From Portulaca oleracea (taxonomy: Eukaryota; Streptophyta; Magnoliopsida; Caryophyllales; Portulacaceae), in contig CM055875.1 in NCBI GenBank assembly GCA_029582165.1, positions 29,158,644 through 29,222,643 of the forward strand: a stretch of 64,000 bases of DNA, read 5' to 3'. Below the pieces are notes generated by a model that was not told the origin of the DNA, searched no databases, and saw nothing but the letters and a program-made list of their open reading frames with translations. Positions 1 through 10,747 of the stretch are shown here, piece after piece. The position numbers were made by a program, and so were the translations under genes. Position 1 is the first letter of the stretch; every line of letters begins with the position of its first letter.

Positions 1-835
1 AATAAGGAAGTTCATGGTATTCTAAATGATAGGGGACAGACTGTGGAAAAAAGTGGTGATAAAAGGGTTCCACAAAGTTCAAGGTTCCATGTAAGGGGAA
101 GGGTAACTGGCTCTAGAATGCCATATGCGGTGGGTACACAGAAGTTGGATAAAGTCAAGGGGAAGGTTGTGTTTTATGATGATTCAAGTAGTGATCTAGA
201 TGATGAGACTTGGGTGCCTAGAAAAAATGATGATGATGAATCAGATGATGATGATGTAAACATAGCACCAGGTGTTATGAGGACTAGAAGGAGATTGGAT
301 ATGGATGCTGAGGATGAAGAATATAGGGTTACCAAGGAGAAGGAGAATGAGTTTAAGAAGAAAAAGGGTGAAAAGGTGTTGGAACATGATGGAATTGGAG
401 GCAAAAACAATATGGAAGATCCTCATGACTGTGTAAGTGACTATAAAGACTTGGAGGCTAAGATGGAGACAGTGGAGAGGATGTCCCAAGGCTGTTGAGG
501 AAAAGGAGGAAGAGATGCAACATTGATGAGCAAACTGAATTCAAGGATTTTCAGTGGCAAGTTGGTATGACATTTGGGACATCTAAAAATATCAAAGAAG
601 CAATTGCAAGGTATGGTTTGTTTGGAGGTTACAGTGTAAAAATTATTATGCCAAATAATAAGTTGGGGAAGTATGGTGATGTGTGCCAACCTAGCTGCAA
701 GTTCAAGGTTTATGTTTTATGGGATAAAAGGCTGATGACTTTTGTGGTCAAATCAGCCAACAACCATCATGCTGGCACAAGGAGCATGACAAAGAACTAT
801 CAGCTAAAATCTCCTTGGATAACAAGTTCAAGGTT
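1..835 (+). pseudogene. MULE (MuDR-type) transposase, N-terminal fragment, frameshifted
   Basis: The reading frame from 43 to 498 is strongly acidic (runs of D and E with the segment YDDSSSDLDDETWVP), as is usual for the N-terminus of MURA-like transposases. It continues after a one-base frame change near 480-500 into 495-835, which resembles the plant MuDR DNA-binding domain: an F..G..F..S..I..A..RYG stretch, a C..SCK.KVYV motif (Cys residues spaced as in that domain) and a final NNHHAGT segment. The catalytic DDE domain is absent: at about 835 the sequence changes to a Copia gag fragment on the other strand. The left part lies outside the window. I see a broken fragment rather than a host gene; a domesticated FAR1/MUG gene is unlikely given the frame break and truncation. 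Confidence 0.7.
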
Positions 836-1350
836 TCTCCTAGTGATATGAGGTGGTTGGTGATGCTGCTGAATCTTTTGAACATCTCTTCAATAGTCTC
901 ATTTTCTTCCATTCTGAAGGCCTCATACTTTTGGTCAAGGATATCTACTTTGGTGTTCTTGACTTGACTTGTGCCTTCATATGAGGTGATCAAGTAATCC
1001 CAAACCTAATTCGCAGTTTCGCAGTTAGATACACGTTCAAAATCATTTGAATTTAAACTGCAATAGATCAAGTTTAGGGCGTGAGTATTTTTTCTCAATG
1101 ACTCCAACTCTTTATTGATCATTTCAGATATTTTCTTTGTGACATCTTGACTAGCACTATTCTTCTTCGTGGGAGTAGGATAATCTCCCTCGGTAACCAT
1201 AGTCCAGAGGTCCTCATCTTGGTCCTCAAGGAAGACCTCGATTTGTCTTTTCCACGACCTGTAGTTTTCTCCAGTAAGTAGTGGAGCTATTGTCCATGAG
1301 CGTCCTTGAGGAGCTTCATTTGTGTTGATAGCAACCATGATCTTTTCCAC
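836..1350 (-). pseudogene. Copia-type gag fragment (UBN2-like)
   Basis: Read from the ATG at 1350 on the minus strand, the product starts MEKIMVAINTNEAPQGRSW and contains LLTGENYRSWKRQIEVFLED, the usual opening of plant Ty1/Copia gag proteins, followed by a hydrophilic stretch. After an in-frame stop near 1006 it resumes as VWDYLITSYEGTSQVK and a segment with EMFKRFSSITNHLISLG, the typical core of the UBN2 gag domain. The fragment ends at about 836, where MULE sequence begins, so protease, integrase and RT are missing. A tRNA-Met-type primer-binding site and an LTR-like sequence follow at higher coordinates, as expected for a minus-strand element. It is a dead, truncated element. Confidence 0.75.
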
Positions 1351-1380
1351 GAGTGGTTTAACTCCTGAATTTGTGGACCC

Positions 1381-1394
1381 GCTCTGATGCCAAT
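1381..1394 (-). other. Primer-binding site of minus-strand Copia fragment
   Basis: On the minus strand the sequence reads TGGCATCAGAGCGGG, one base different from the canonical tRNA-iMet-complementary TGGTATCAGAGC. It sits two bases inside the presumed LTR end (TTTCA) and about 30 bases upstream of the gag ATG. Confidence 0.7.
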
Positions 1395-2130
1395 TGAAAT
1401 AACCCTAGAGGGGGGTGAATAGGGTTGTATAAATAATTCTGCACTTAATCAACACAAGGACGTTAATAACACTTATATATCTGAATAACACTTCTTTATT
1501 GATAAACATAAAGTGCTAGAAAAGAGAGGAGGTTACAAACTCGGCACTGTCATGGACTGTGACGTCCTCAACAGATGCTTACAGGAGCAGAAGATTCAGA
1601 ATGAACTTCTGCAGTAGTGGCCTCACAACTGAGGCAAGAAGAATGGCTTGAACTCACTAAAGTGAGGTCACTCACTCACTTTAGCTACACGACCTTGAGG
1701 TCCTCACCAGTTATCAACCAACTGGTTACACAACTGACCACTAGTACCCTAGTGGTTACAACTCGGAATACTTTCACATAATATTCTTACAACTTGGAAT
1801 TCTATAACCAAAATTCCTACACTCGTTTTTCTTGCTTGGAAATAGTTAGTCGAATGGAGAGGATGGTTCTTCTATTTATCTTTGGAGATTCAAACGGTCC
1901 TCTCTTGCTGCTTTCCTTTTGCGTACATACTTTCCTTCTGGAGGTTGATCTTCAATCTTCAGGATTTGGCAACTATCTCCTTCTCTTTTTAATTCGGATT
2001 CTGCAAGGTCATAAAATCAATTAGAGATCATAGGGAATATATAATAATATGAAGGATATGAGATATTTATATTTTGGAAACTTCCCTGAATTATATCTTC
2101 AACTTTTGTCTTTCAATCAAAAGTACTGCG
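1395..2130 (-). repeat. Copia 5' LTR, outer edge not resolved
   Basis: The LTR starts with TGAAATAACCCTAGAGGG on the + strand, directly next to the primer-binding site. A TATA-like motif on the minus strand lies near 1870. I could not find the outer end or a target duplication, so the right boundary is approximate. No second LTR is present in the window, consistent with a truncated element. No coding potential. Confidence 0.45.
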
Positions 2131-4813
2131 GCCGCTATGGAGGTCCTTAGTGATGTGGCCGTGGAGCTCCTCAGAGTTGAGTTGTGTTTCTTCAATAGCC
2201 TTTAAGGTGTTCGTCTAGGAAGAGGAGTCTTGCTACAAGTTGGCATCAAGGATTCAAGGTCAATTGATGGAATTAGGTCAAGGAAAACAAGGGAATGATG
2301 AAAGTGACTCAGAGTTTCAAAGTAATGCAAGTCAAACAAGGTTGCAATACGACTCTTTCCAGTCTTTGATTGTAGTTGATCAAGAAGATGAGGAGATCCA
2401 CTCAGATAAGGAATACAAAAATCTGTTCCAGTAGGAAGTCTAAAATACTAAAACTAAGACCATTCACAATATCAATGAAGGAGAATTGATGAAGGGAATT
2501 GGACCTAAGGCCTCGATAATCAACTAGACAATCAACACAAAGAGCATAATCAAGACGCATATGGTGGAGAGACCGAGAATAATTCTCAAATAAAGAATAG
2601 AGATGAGCAACTTATGTTAGATATGAGGAAGTTGGAAATTGGAGAAGAAGTTACAATGAGGAAGGGCGTGAGGATGCTTGCATGGGAAATGAAACCAACA
2701 CTAGAAATGACAGCATATGGAGTGGCAATAGCATTCATACCTCACAACCACCACCAGGGTTTGGAAAACGACAAGTAGATAATTAGCAAAAAGGAAATAA
2801 TCATGTTGTACAAATATAGCTAAAGAAGGAGAGCACACTTAAAGCAACCAAGAAAAATTCTTAGTCTCGAGGTAAACTAAAAAGAGTGTTGAGGAGGCTA
2901 TACACTTTGGAAACTCAATTGGGGTGTGTTTTCTGGGAAACCAAACTGAAGCGATTGAAAACTTTACTAAAGAAATAAGATCGAAAAGGAAGAAAAAGGA
3001 GTACAAAAAACAAATGAGGAAAAACAAGCCATGAACACTGTAGCTTGAAACGTGAGAGAAGTAGAGTCAAACATGAAAAAGGATAGAGAAGGAGAACCTA
3101 AATTGTGTGGGTTTAATAGAGAGACAAAACACGTACTTAAAATTTAAGCAATGGGAAGTCAGGAGATGTTGGGGGAGCCTTCAGGTAGGCATGGAGGATA
3201 TACCAGCAGTAGAACTGTAGAAGGGGCAAGGGGAACTATGGTTATGTGGAGTATGGAGATAATGGAGGTTGAGACAATATACAAAGCAAAGATATGGATT
3301 TGAGCGGCCTGTTAATGGCCAAAAGTAGAATTCACAAGCACCGTTTGATTTTGTATTCTACTAATGATTAGTAAGTACGACAAGTAGGGCTGTTCATCGG
3401 TTCAAAACCGAACCGAACCGGGCCGAACCGAATAAACCGAAAACCGATTAAGGGGTAAAATCCAAACCGAAAACCGAACCGAATAAACCGGTTCGGTTTC
3501 GGTTCTCGGTTTATCCGGTTCAAAACCGAATAATGCACACATTCATACGGGACTTTCACTGGAAAGAGTCGAACCGAATAAACCGAAAACCGAATAAGGG
3601 CTAAAGTGCAAACCGAACCGAATAAAAATCGGTCCGGTTTGAATCGGTTCGAACCGGTTCGGTTCTCGGTTTATTCGGTTCAAAACCGAATAATGCACAC
3701 CCCTAACGACAAGTTGAGTGGGATCAGTTAAGAAACTTGAAGGCAAATCTTGAAGATATATATACCACTTATATTACTTAGAGATCGGTTTCAATGAAGT
3801 TCTGACACCAAATGAAAGAAGAGGTTCTAGTACTATAGCACAAGTGATGAGGAAACTATGTTTATGTAGCTTGTATTATTGAGCAAGCTATAAACCAAAG
3901 AGAGACTCATGAGCTGGAACATGAGAGACTCGGATGATGGCTCGTGTGTTCTGTGTGGTTTAGAGTTGGAACCGGAGATCATATGATTGTGACATGCCTA
4001 CAAATGTGGCTAATCTGGCTTGAGTTAGGTGTTGCTTTAGGATACAATATACAATTCTCGTTGACATTAAGAGAGTTTTATGTGTGGTGGATGGCGAGGA
4101 GATTCAAGTATAAGATAAGGAAGAACCTATAGATTGCCACCTTGTTTGCTACAACGTACATAGACTGGGTGGGTACGCAGAAATGAAATAATCTTTAGAG
4201 GCAAACAAGTAAATAGTCCATATTATTAAATAGGGAGTGAGTTTTTGCGCAAAGAACTAGAATGAAGATGGTCGATATTCAGTTAGGAGTATAACCTGAA
4301 CTTCAATAGCATCCCTATACCATATCTATGATTGGAAATTGGACAAGAAGAAGAAGACAAAAGGAAAAGAAGAGATGGAGTCATGCATGGCTTGGGATGG
4401 AATACTACAACAGGATGTAAGAGCATGCAAAGACTTTAAGAAAATTTATATAAAGCATGTGATGTTGTTGACTTTACCAGGGGAGGTGGTTTATTTTGGG
4501 AGCCTATGTTTTCGTTGTGGCAATAGATGCAGGTGGCCTTTTCTTTGGGGTTGTGTCTTCTGGAAAAGGTTGTGCTTTTAGAAGCCTTGTTTTGTAATAG
4601 GGGCGAGGCATAGGAGTGCAGTTGCATGATGACATTTTATTTTCTGAACCACACTGTCAGTTTTGCTTTGAGGTAGTGGTTATTGTTCTGCAACTCTTAT
4701 CCATTTTCATTGTAGGGTAATTATCGGATATTCTGATCCTTGTGCTCTATGGCACTTTTTCTCTATAGTTGAAGAAATTGGCAAGGCCGCCTTCTAATTA
4801 TAAACAAACATAG
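2131..4813 (+). mobile_element. Heavily decayed LINE remnant interrupted by a hAT MITE
   Basis: This stretch lacks long frames but has coding-like composition. Near 3930-4130 a broken frame reads CVLCGLELE and then, one frame away, GDHMIVTCLQMWL, which matches the C..C....E...H.....C zinc-binding motif at the end of plant LINE reverse transcriptases, followed by a basic ARRFKYKIRKNL segment. Near 3030 a sequence resembling the start of LINE ORF2 (MNTVA-stop-NVR) is present. From about 4300 the frame around GGGLFWEPMFSLW may be further LINE tail. The 321-bp hAT MITE at 3385-3705 is inserted inside. The assignment to LINE rests on the zinc motif only; edges are uncertain. Confidence 0.4.
3385..3705. 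mobile_element. hAT-type MITE with AACCGAA repeats, 8-bp TSD
   Basis: The element starts TAGGGCTGTTCATCGGTTC and ends GCACACCCCTA, so its ends are inverted (TAGGGGTGT type). It is flanked by perfect 8-bp duplications ACGACAAG at 3377-3384 and 3706-3713, the hAT hallmark. The interior is made of imperfect repeats of AACCGAATAAACCGAAAACC and its complement, able to fold back. A second copy is at 29609-29900. Confidence 0.85.
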
Positions 4814-4948
4814 AAAGTGAAATTCTAACTCTATAGGATACATTCCCAACCCAAACGCCATCTATCAGTGCACCAGTACATTCTCCCAACACAGATGGAA
4901 TCAACCCAGGTACGTATACACTCACATTAGGCTACCTATATACTGAAC

Positions 4949-6553
4949 ATGACTCCCTCCAGCCATAGAAGAGTTTCTCAACAGTACGCCATCTACGTTG
5001 GGAATATACCAGAAGAGGAGGTCGACAAACATGGCCTGAAAGGGATCTTTGAGAGGGTCGGGAGGGTGAAGAAAGTAGTCATTGCTCAAAAGAGAGGCTT
5101 ACATGGAAAGTATGGGTTTATTCATTTCTGGAGCAGAGAGAAAGTCTTTCAAAGTGTCAGTAGAATGAATCAAAGGCCAATAAGAGGTCACATGATCATT
5201 GTTCAACAAGCGAGAGGCAAAAAGAAACAGGAATGGAGCCGGAACAGAAGGAAGAAAACAAGGCAGATGTGGGTTCCGAAAGTAACATCAGATTCAAAGT
5301 CAAGGGAAGAAGCTGTTAACCAAGAGGTTAGAATAGAAGGTGAGACCAACAAAGATGCAGTTGATTGGCTCTCAAGGAGTATCATCTGTGTTAGCCCACA
5401 TCCTGGAGACCTTCTTACAACGTCCTCCACCATTACTCAAATAATGGGGCATGTATCAAAGATAACCACTATCAGTGGAACTAAGTTCATAGTAACACTG
5501 GCCTCAAAGGAGGAAGCCGAGGATTGGAGCAAGAACCCGGGAGACCTAGAGGTATGGTTCCAGGAAATACGAATGTGGACTAAATACGAGACTTGTGAGG
5601 ACAGAAGAGTGTGGGTTGATATACATGGGATTCCCCCACACGGTTGGAAGGCTGTGAACTTCCAGAAGTGCTTAGATAATTGGGGCAAGATAATAAGTTT
5701 CGGACAGAGAATTGACAACGCAGAGCACTTCGAAAGCATGAGGGTCCAAATCATCACGAAGTGTTTTTCGAAAATTGAGGGAGCGGTACTCATCACACTA
5801 GAGGACGGCTCCTTTAAAGTCTTTATTAAGGAAACATTCACATTTGTCCACATCCCTGTTCCGCCTAGCAGAGATAACGATATCGAAAGCCATTGTAGTG
5901 CAAGTCTTCAAAATTGGCAGATGGAAGAGGATGAAGTTGGAGCTGAGGCAGGCCAAGAGACACAAGGAGCACAAAGCCACCAGAACTTAGAAGTAGGTGG
6001 CTGTCTCGAGAATGATAACATCGAAGAGCCCCTCAACAGTCACAACAATTCAATGCAACAATTAAACAGTGTTGAGAAGACTAAGAGCCAGGCTGAGCAT
6101 GCGATAGCATTTACTGCAGTTGATAATCTTGTTGAAACTGCCAATAAAGAGAATGAGGAGCCCCAACTTCACTCCGTGAACATTGAAGAGAGTGATAATC
6201 TAGCATTTACTGCAGTTAATAATCTCGTTGAAACTGCCAACAAGGAGGATGAGGAGCACCAATTTCACTCTGTGAACATTGAAGAGAGTGATAATATGGC
6301 AAATGCTCTCAGTATTGACATTCATCAGTCAACAGCACATCAGACTGAAGATCTTGACTCTGAGGAGATTAACAGGAAAGTGGAAGCTAGAATTGCAACA
6401 GTTGGTCCTGACATAGGAGTTAGATTCCTAGACGATTTAGAAGTAGAGGCAGTCGAACTTGAAGACATTTTCGGCAGTGGGAAAGGGAGGCGTAGTGCAA
6501 ACAAGAAAAGAGCCAAGAAATCCAAGAGGCAATCGAAAAAGTATAGGAGCTAA
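4949..6553 (+). CDS. LINE ORF1 protein with N-terminal RRM
   Basis: This 534-residue frame is uninterrupted. Residues 13-90 form an RRM: the RNP2-like YAIYVGNIP and the RNP1-like GKYGFIHF are both visible. A basic stretch (RGKKKQEWSRNRRKKTRQ) follows, then about residues 135-310 resemble the globular domain found in plant LINE ORF1 proteins, including RRVWVDIHGIPPHGW. The C-terminal third is acidic and carries a 32-residue direct duplication (6107-6202 and 6203-6298, starting AFTAV). The last 25 residues are very basic (GKGRRSANKKRAKKSKRQ) and could bind nucleic acid or act as a nuclear signal. By family, ORF1p coats LINE RNA as a nucleoprotein. The ATG at 4949 precedes the RRM closely, so the start is plausible. 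An ordinary host RNA-binding protein is less likely, given the LINE 3' remnant and flanking duplication. Confidence 0.8.
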   Translation: MTPSSHRRVSQQYAIYVGNIPEEEVDKHGLKGIFERVGRVKKVVIAQKRGLHGKYGFIHFWSREKVFQSVSRMNQRPIRGHMIIVQQARGKKKQEWSRNRRKKTRQMWVPKVTSDSKSREEAVNQEVRIEGETNKDAVDWLSRSIICVSPHPGDLLTTSSTITQIMGHVSKITTISGTKFIVTLASKEEAEDWSKNPGDLEVWFQEIRMWTKYETCEDRRVWVDIHGIPPHGWKAVNFQKCLDNWGKIISFGQRIDNAEHFESMRVQIITKCFSKIEGAVLITLEDGSFKVFIKETFTFVHIPVPPSRDNDIESHCSASLQNWQMEEDEVGAEAGQETQGAQSHQNLEVGGCLENDNIEEPLNSHNNSMQQLNSVEKTKSQAEHAIAFTAVDNLVETANKENEEPQLHSVNIEESDNLAFTAVNNLVETANKEDEEHQFHSVNIEESDNMANALSIDIHQSTAHQTEDLDSEEINRKVEARIATVGPDIGVRFLDDLEVEAVELEDIFGSGKGRRSANKKRAKKSKRQSKKYRS

Positions 6554-6605
6554 GCTTTAAGAGTACCCACAAGATCAATCTTGGCGAGGGTAGGAAAACC
6601 CGATT

Positions 6606-7560
6606 TTGAGACGATCCGTGGGCTGGAACTCAGCACTGAGGAGTCAATTTGTAGATTTATATAAGCTATCCTCACAAAAAAGATGCACAGTATCTGACAT
6701 GCGATGGTTCAAAGGATATTGTTGGGTGTGGTGCTTAGCTTGGGTCAGGGAGTTAAACAATTTGGAGAAACAGAGAGAGCAACAACTTATGCTACTGCTG
6801 CAAGGTTGGCTGGGCGCCAACTGATCTTTATAAGGTCAGGGAGGTCATCTAGAATGCTGAGGAATTAGCAAAAGGAGATGTTCAGGTGGACTCCGTTGTG
6901 AGTAAGGCTTGGCTAAGATTAGCATCTCCTCGAGTTGAAGTCATGGTGTGGATGACATTTGTTGAAAGCTAAACACAAGAGCATACCTCTGCAGACGAAG
7001 CTATTTACAACCGGAGCAAGACCAATGTCCATTCTATGGCGCTCAGGGGTAAACCATTGATAATCTGTTTCTACAATGTCATCTTGCCATCGCCACGTGA
7101 CTGCAACTATTAGGGGAGCTAGGTGGTGAGCTTCCTGCTGATGGTTTCTTCAGGGATTGGTTCAGGCAGTGGCTAGACAAATGATTTAGGAACAAAATGC
7201 ATAAAAAGTTCTGGATTGTGAGTTGTTTCGCGACACTCTGGACCTTATGAAAGCACAAAAATGAAGTGGTCTTGACAGTAAAACCCCAGACTTCTATTTG
7301 GCCATGGATGTCACTAAACGAAGGATTGCGATGTGGTCCGGATGCTGGAAGGAGAACATCCCATACACAGCTGACCAATTGTGCAGGAACTTCAATTTGA
7401 TCCCTAATATGTTCTGAATGCAGTAGTAGCTTGGTGTGGATTGGTTCTGTTGGTGTTGGATATTATTCTTTGATTTTTTGCACATGTAGTTTTCACAAGT
7501 TCTGGGCATATGTTGTATTGTGCAGCTCCTCAATAGCAGCTGAGTGGGTTGGTAATGTAA
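6606..7560 (+). pseudogene. LINE ORF2 remnant (RT zinc-binding end only)
   Basis: Three frames together read like the C-terminal part of plant LINE ORF2: KAWLRLASPRVEVMVW near 6905-6955, then after a frame change LNTRAYLCRRSYLQPEQDQC and a TIDNLFLQC segment near 6970-7080, which fits the zinc-binding region of plant LINE RTs. No endonuclease, and no RT core with a (Y/F)xDD motif, lies between ORF1 and this region, so at least 2 kb of ORF2 has been lost. Numerous stops and shifts show it is not translated. The stretch up to the A-tract at 7633 is 3' UTR. Confidence 0.65.
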
Positions 7561-7666
7561 TGCGGTTGTATGTTGCTCTTTGACCAGTTTTCATTGCTTT
7601 GAATAAAAGGGGTCATTGCCCTGTACCTTTCGAAAAAAAAGCGAAATTCTGACTCTTTACTCTATA

Positions 7667-8229
7667 ACACAAACACACACTAGGTAATTAACTAATTAAC
7701 TACACCGTTAATACACCCCCAACAGAAACGTATGTTTCCACATATACGAGTGTGTTTCCACATATAGTGGAATAGGAAATATCATGTTAAAATGCTTGAT
7801 TTAAATATTTATTTCCATATTACAAATGGTGATTGTTGAATTTAATTTGATGAATATATGTAAATTTTAAGGCCAAAATAATACAATTCCCTTAATTTTT
7901 GGTGAAAATTAGTTGACCACGGACCTCCTCCGTGGATACCCAAACCGTGGTAGGATGACAAAAGCAAAAGGTACACTAGGTAGTGGCTCGTTTTTCTTCG
8001 ATTTTCGCCTAACTGCTCAAATTATGACAATTTTGAGTGGTTGTAATCTAGAAATTTAGCTATTAAGCCTAAGAAGGGCAACATCCTCATCACCTCTATC
8101 TTCATCATCATTCAATGTCCAATATCCATCATCCATCCATATCAAATAAACTCTAGATGAAATGGTCTCACCTTAAAATTTGTGAATATATAAAATAAGG
8201 TAGAAACAATCAAACAAATATTTCATTTA
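7667..8229. other. Non-coding spacer upstream of gene A
   Basis: AT-rich sequence with no frame of note. Two short direct repeats of GTTTCCACATATA occur near 7734-7762. No transposon ends recognised. Confidence 0.6.
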
Positions 8230-8419
8230 GGGAGTGTTTGATAAGAACCCCATGGAAATTTTTCTTGGGGAAAATTTCCCATGGGAAGTTTGCCATGGGA
8301 AAGATTTTTCTGAGAAAAATCCCTTAGCCCCCCAAGGGAAATTTTCAAACATGAGGAAAATAAGTCAAATCGGGAAAATTGACCATTTTCCCGGGGTTAT
8401 TGACCAACCAAACACACCC
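8230..8419. mobile_element. Small MITE (TTA target site) in promoter of gene A
   Basis: Ends GGGAGTGTTTGATAAG and ACCAAACACACCC are inverted, and TTA occurs on both sides (8227-8229, 8420-8422), as for PIF/Harbinger (Tourist-like) elements. Interior has repeated CCCATGGGAA-type palindromes. A diverged relative is at 47796-47985. It lies about 120 bp upstream of the TATA box of gene A. Confidence 0.6.
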
Positions 8420-8541
8420 TTAATGAAATATTGGAGTCGTTTAATCCCACAAGGAACAAGTTGATTGAAATGAATGGTAGGAAAACATGTAGTAATTAAT
8501 CCCATTTGGCTAAATGGAGGAAAAATGATCCAACTGCATAG

Positions 8542-8549
8542 TATAAAAA
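8542..8549 (+). promoter_or_regulatory. TATA box, gene A
   Basis: TATAAAAA lies 66 bp before the ATG at 8608. The 40 bp upstream (AAATGGAGGAAAAATGATCC...) closely match the block upstream of the TATA box of gene C, supporting a shared promoter. Confidence 0.7.
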
Positions 8550-8607
8550 GGCACTATACATAATAATCAATCTCATCTTAATATTCAGTTTGGTCTCAAA
8601 CATCCAA

Positions 8608-10575
8608 ATGACAATTTTCACAAACAATACTCCCTGCTCAACATCCTTTCCGTTGGTAACTTGGCTGTTCATTCTCCCTCTCCTAGTGGCCTGTGGGTCA
8701 GTCGACTCGGGAGGTGCTTCGGACCCTCCCGATCTATCGGACGATGATTGGTGTTTTTATGAACCATTTGATGACAATAACAACCCATGTACACCTTGTC
8801 AAACACCAATTTCACCCCATACATTGCCAATCTACGACAGAGATGTAACGTTGATGCAGTTTCCCCAAAACCTGGAGCACTTGGAATGTGACTTTTTCTT
8901 ATGGGGTGCCCTTGGGTACGGCCTAGATCATGTTGCCCCGCAGCTAACCCTAGGCGGCCCTCGTCCTATTGGTGTTCGAAAGGCCAATCTTGGCGACTTT
9001 GAGCAAAGTATCATCATGGAATTTGGGCTTCAAGAAGTTGGCCACTTAAGGTAAGGTATCTTGTTTAAAGGAGTAAATACTCAACTACAATCCAACACAT
9101 ACCTACATATTGTTATCTGTATTTTTTTATGCCCAAACAACCTTTTAAACTTTTGCTTAGATTTAATTTAGAGTACTTTATATTGTATATATAGCTTATT
9201 AGACTTTCGTACTATTAAAAATGTGTCTATTACCAATCATTTTTTTCCAACCAATTTAAAACTGGAAAAACTAACCATTTTAGTAACCGGCCACTTTATA
9301 TATTTCTAATTTTCCAACTATTTTTCTACAATGGCTGAAAATTCCAACTACTTTCGCCAAAATGGTGGGAAAATTTTTCTATCAACATTTTTCCTACTAT
9401 TTGAAAATGGTTTAAAAAATGGTTGGTAGGAAAAAAACACCAACCGTTTTTCCAACCATTTTCAAACGGTAGGAAAAATGTTAATAGGAAAAGTTTCCCA
9501 ATATTTTGGCGAAAGTGGTTGGAATTTCCAACTATTTTTTACACCTAAAATTAGATAAATAGTTCCAAAATTCAAAAAAAAATTGAAATGGCTACTAAAA
9601 TGGTTGGTTTTTCCAACCATTTTCAATTTGTTGGAAAAAATTGTTGGTAGTAGGCATATTATTTTTAGCAACGAATTCCATATTTTAATTAATTAATTAA
9701 GTGGATTTTTTATCAAGGTCTTTAAAGAGGACATTTGGAGGCATCCCAAGGCCATTGATGGATTTAAGTCCAGAGAACTTTGCTAGAATCGTGGATCAAG
9801 CATTTGAGCATCCACTTTACCCACCCTTCGATCCATACCGGGACAGTCTAAGTTTCATTATGGCTTCTTATATTGTTCCGTATGTGGGACTCACTGGCTA
9901 TGTTGGTGCTAATCCTCAAGCCCAAGGCTATGTTACCAAGAAGGTAATTAATGTAGAAAATAATTTCATGCGTAGCTAACTTTATTTTCTAATCGTCAAC
10001 TAATTGAATATTGTTGAGATTCATCAATGAGTAAAATGTCACACATCGAAAAAGTAAATAAAAAATAAGATTGTATATAAGTCAAGTGAGTTACTCACTT
10101 AACTTGTGTACCATGGGCCTTGGCTGAACTGAGTTCCCGCCTTTACTCTCCCCGACAAATATGTTTGATGTAATTGTATAAATGCATGCAGCGGGTGGCA
10201 CAACTACTAGGGGTGGAATCAGCCCAAGATGCAGTCATGAGAATGTACCTTTACGAAAGAGCCAATCAAACGGCCCATCCATACAAGTTCACAGTTGCTG
10301 AATTCACAAAAAGAATCTCGAACCTAAGAAACAAGTTGGGGAGGTGTGGGTTCAAAGATGAGGGCATAATAGTCCCACCAGAGCTCGGGGCGGAGGGCAG
10401 AATATGCAGCAATGTATTGTCTGCGAATCGAGACTCACTCTCGTATTCTCGAACAGCAGCTGAGGTTCTTAAGATTGTGTATGGGACTGGGGATGAGCAT
10501 GTACCTGGTGGGTTTTTCCCTAAGGGCGCAAACGGTGAACTCGCTAGGTCATATCTTCATCAAACACGGAACTAG
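8608..10575 (+). CDS. Desiccation-related PCC13-62-like protein, gene A
   Basis: Three exons: 8608-9050, 9718-9943, 10192-10575, predicted 350 residues. The first junction splits an Arg codon (AG/G); the second falls between codons. All junctions are GT-AG. Residues 1 to about 32 are a likely signal peptide (hydrophobic core LVTWLFILPLLVACG), so the protein probably enters the secretory pathway. A ferritin-like domain follows, with the family signatures LECDFFLWGALGYGLD, GVRKANL, GGIPRPLMDLSPENFA, PPFDPYRDSL, GYVGANP, VPPELGAEG and NVLSANRDSLSY. Relatives, first described in the resurrection plant Craterostigma, accumulate in drying tissue; their molecular activity is not established. The conserved metal-binding role of true ferritins is not shown here. 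Intron 1 holds a foldback element. A TTG at 8590 in the same frame is not needed; the ATG at 8608 fits the signal peptide. Complete, no frame breaks. Confidence 0.9.
9229..9652. mobile_element. Foldback element in intron 1 of gene A
   Basis: The two halves are imperfect inverted copies around a centre near 9430: CCAACCATTTTCAA-type blocks on the right mirror TTGAAAATGG blocks on the left, and TTTCGCCAAAATGGTGGGAAA is mirrored by TTTCCCAATATTTTGGCGAAA. Ends resemble CTATTACCAATCA and TTGTTGGTAGTAGG. No coding sequence. It occupies most of the 667-bp intron; introns 1 of genes B and C do not contain it. Confidence 0.7.
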
Positions 10576-10747
10576 TGCAATATAACGTACTGTATATTCA
10601 AGTTTGGTCTTAATTTATTCTATGTTTATGAACATACGTAGATATATATCGATCATTGTTTGTGTACAATGGCGAATAGACAATGGATATTGCGTGGCGT
10701 GGGCGTGCATTTTTCCATCTATTGTTTCAGTCGGACTTCTATCCAAG

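Larger units (their letters stand above)
4836..7637 (+). mobile_element. LINE (RRM-type ORF1) with poly(A) and target duplication
   Basis: The element has an intact ORF1 (4949-6553), a severely shortened ORF2 remnant (about 6606-7560) and a short A-tract at 7633-7640. It is flanked by an imperfect target duplication: AAAGTGAAATTCTAACTCT at 4814-4832 and AAAGCGAAATTCTGACTCT at 7638-7656. ORF1 has an RNA-recognition motif rather than a zinc knuckle, which places it with the RRM-containing plant L1 LINEs (BNR-like type). The missing endonuclease and most of RT mean it cannot move on its own, although ORF1 is still open. Confidence 0.75.

Noticed and set aside
2128..2136. NotI site GCGGCCGC next to AGTACT, suggesting cloning vector
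   Set aside because: Flanks continue as ordinary plant transposon-like sequence on both sides, so chance occurrence is likely.
3400..3700. Short regular repeats resembling a CRISPR array or satellite
   Set aside because: Units are imperfect, occur in both orientations, lack unique spacers, and the block has hAT ends with an 8-bp duplication; the sequence is eukaryotic.
4339..4581. 80-codon frame with Cys-rich end as a small gene
   Set aside because: Lies within degenerate LINE-like sequence, no start context or conserved motif.
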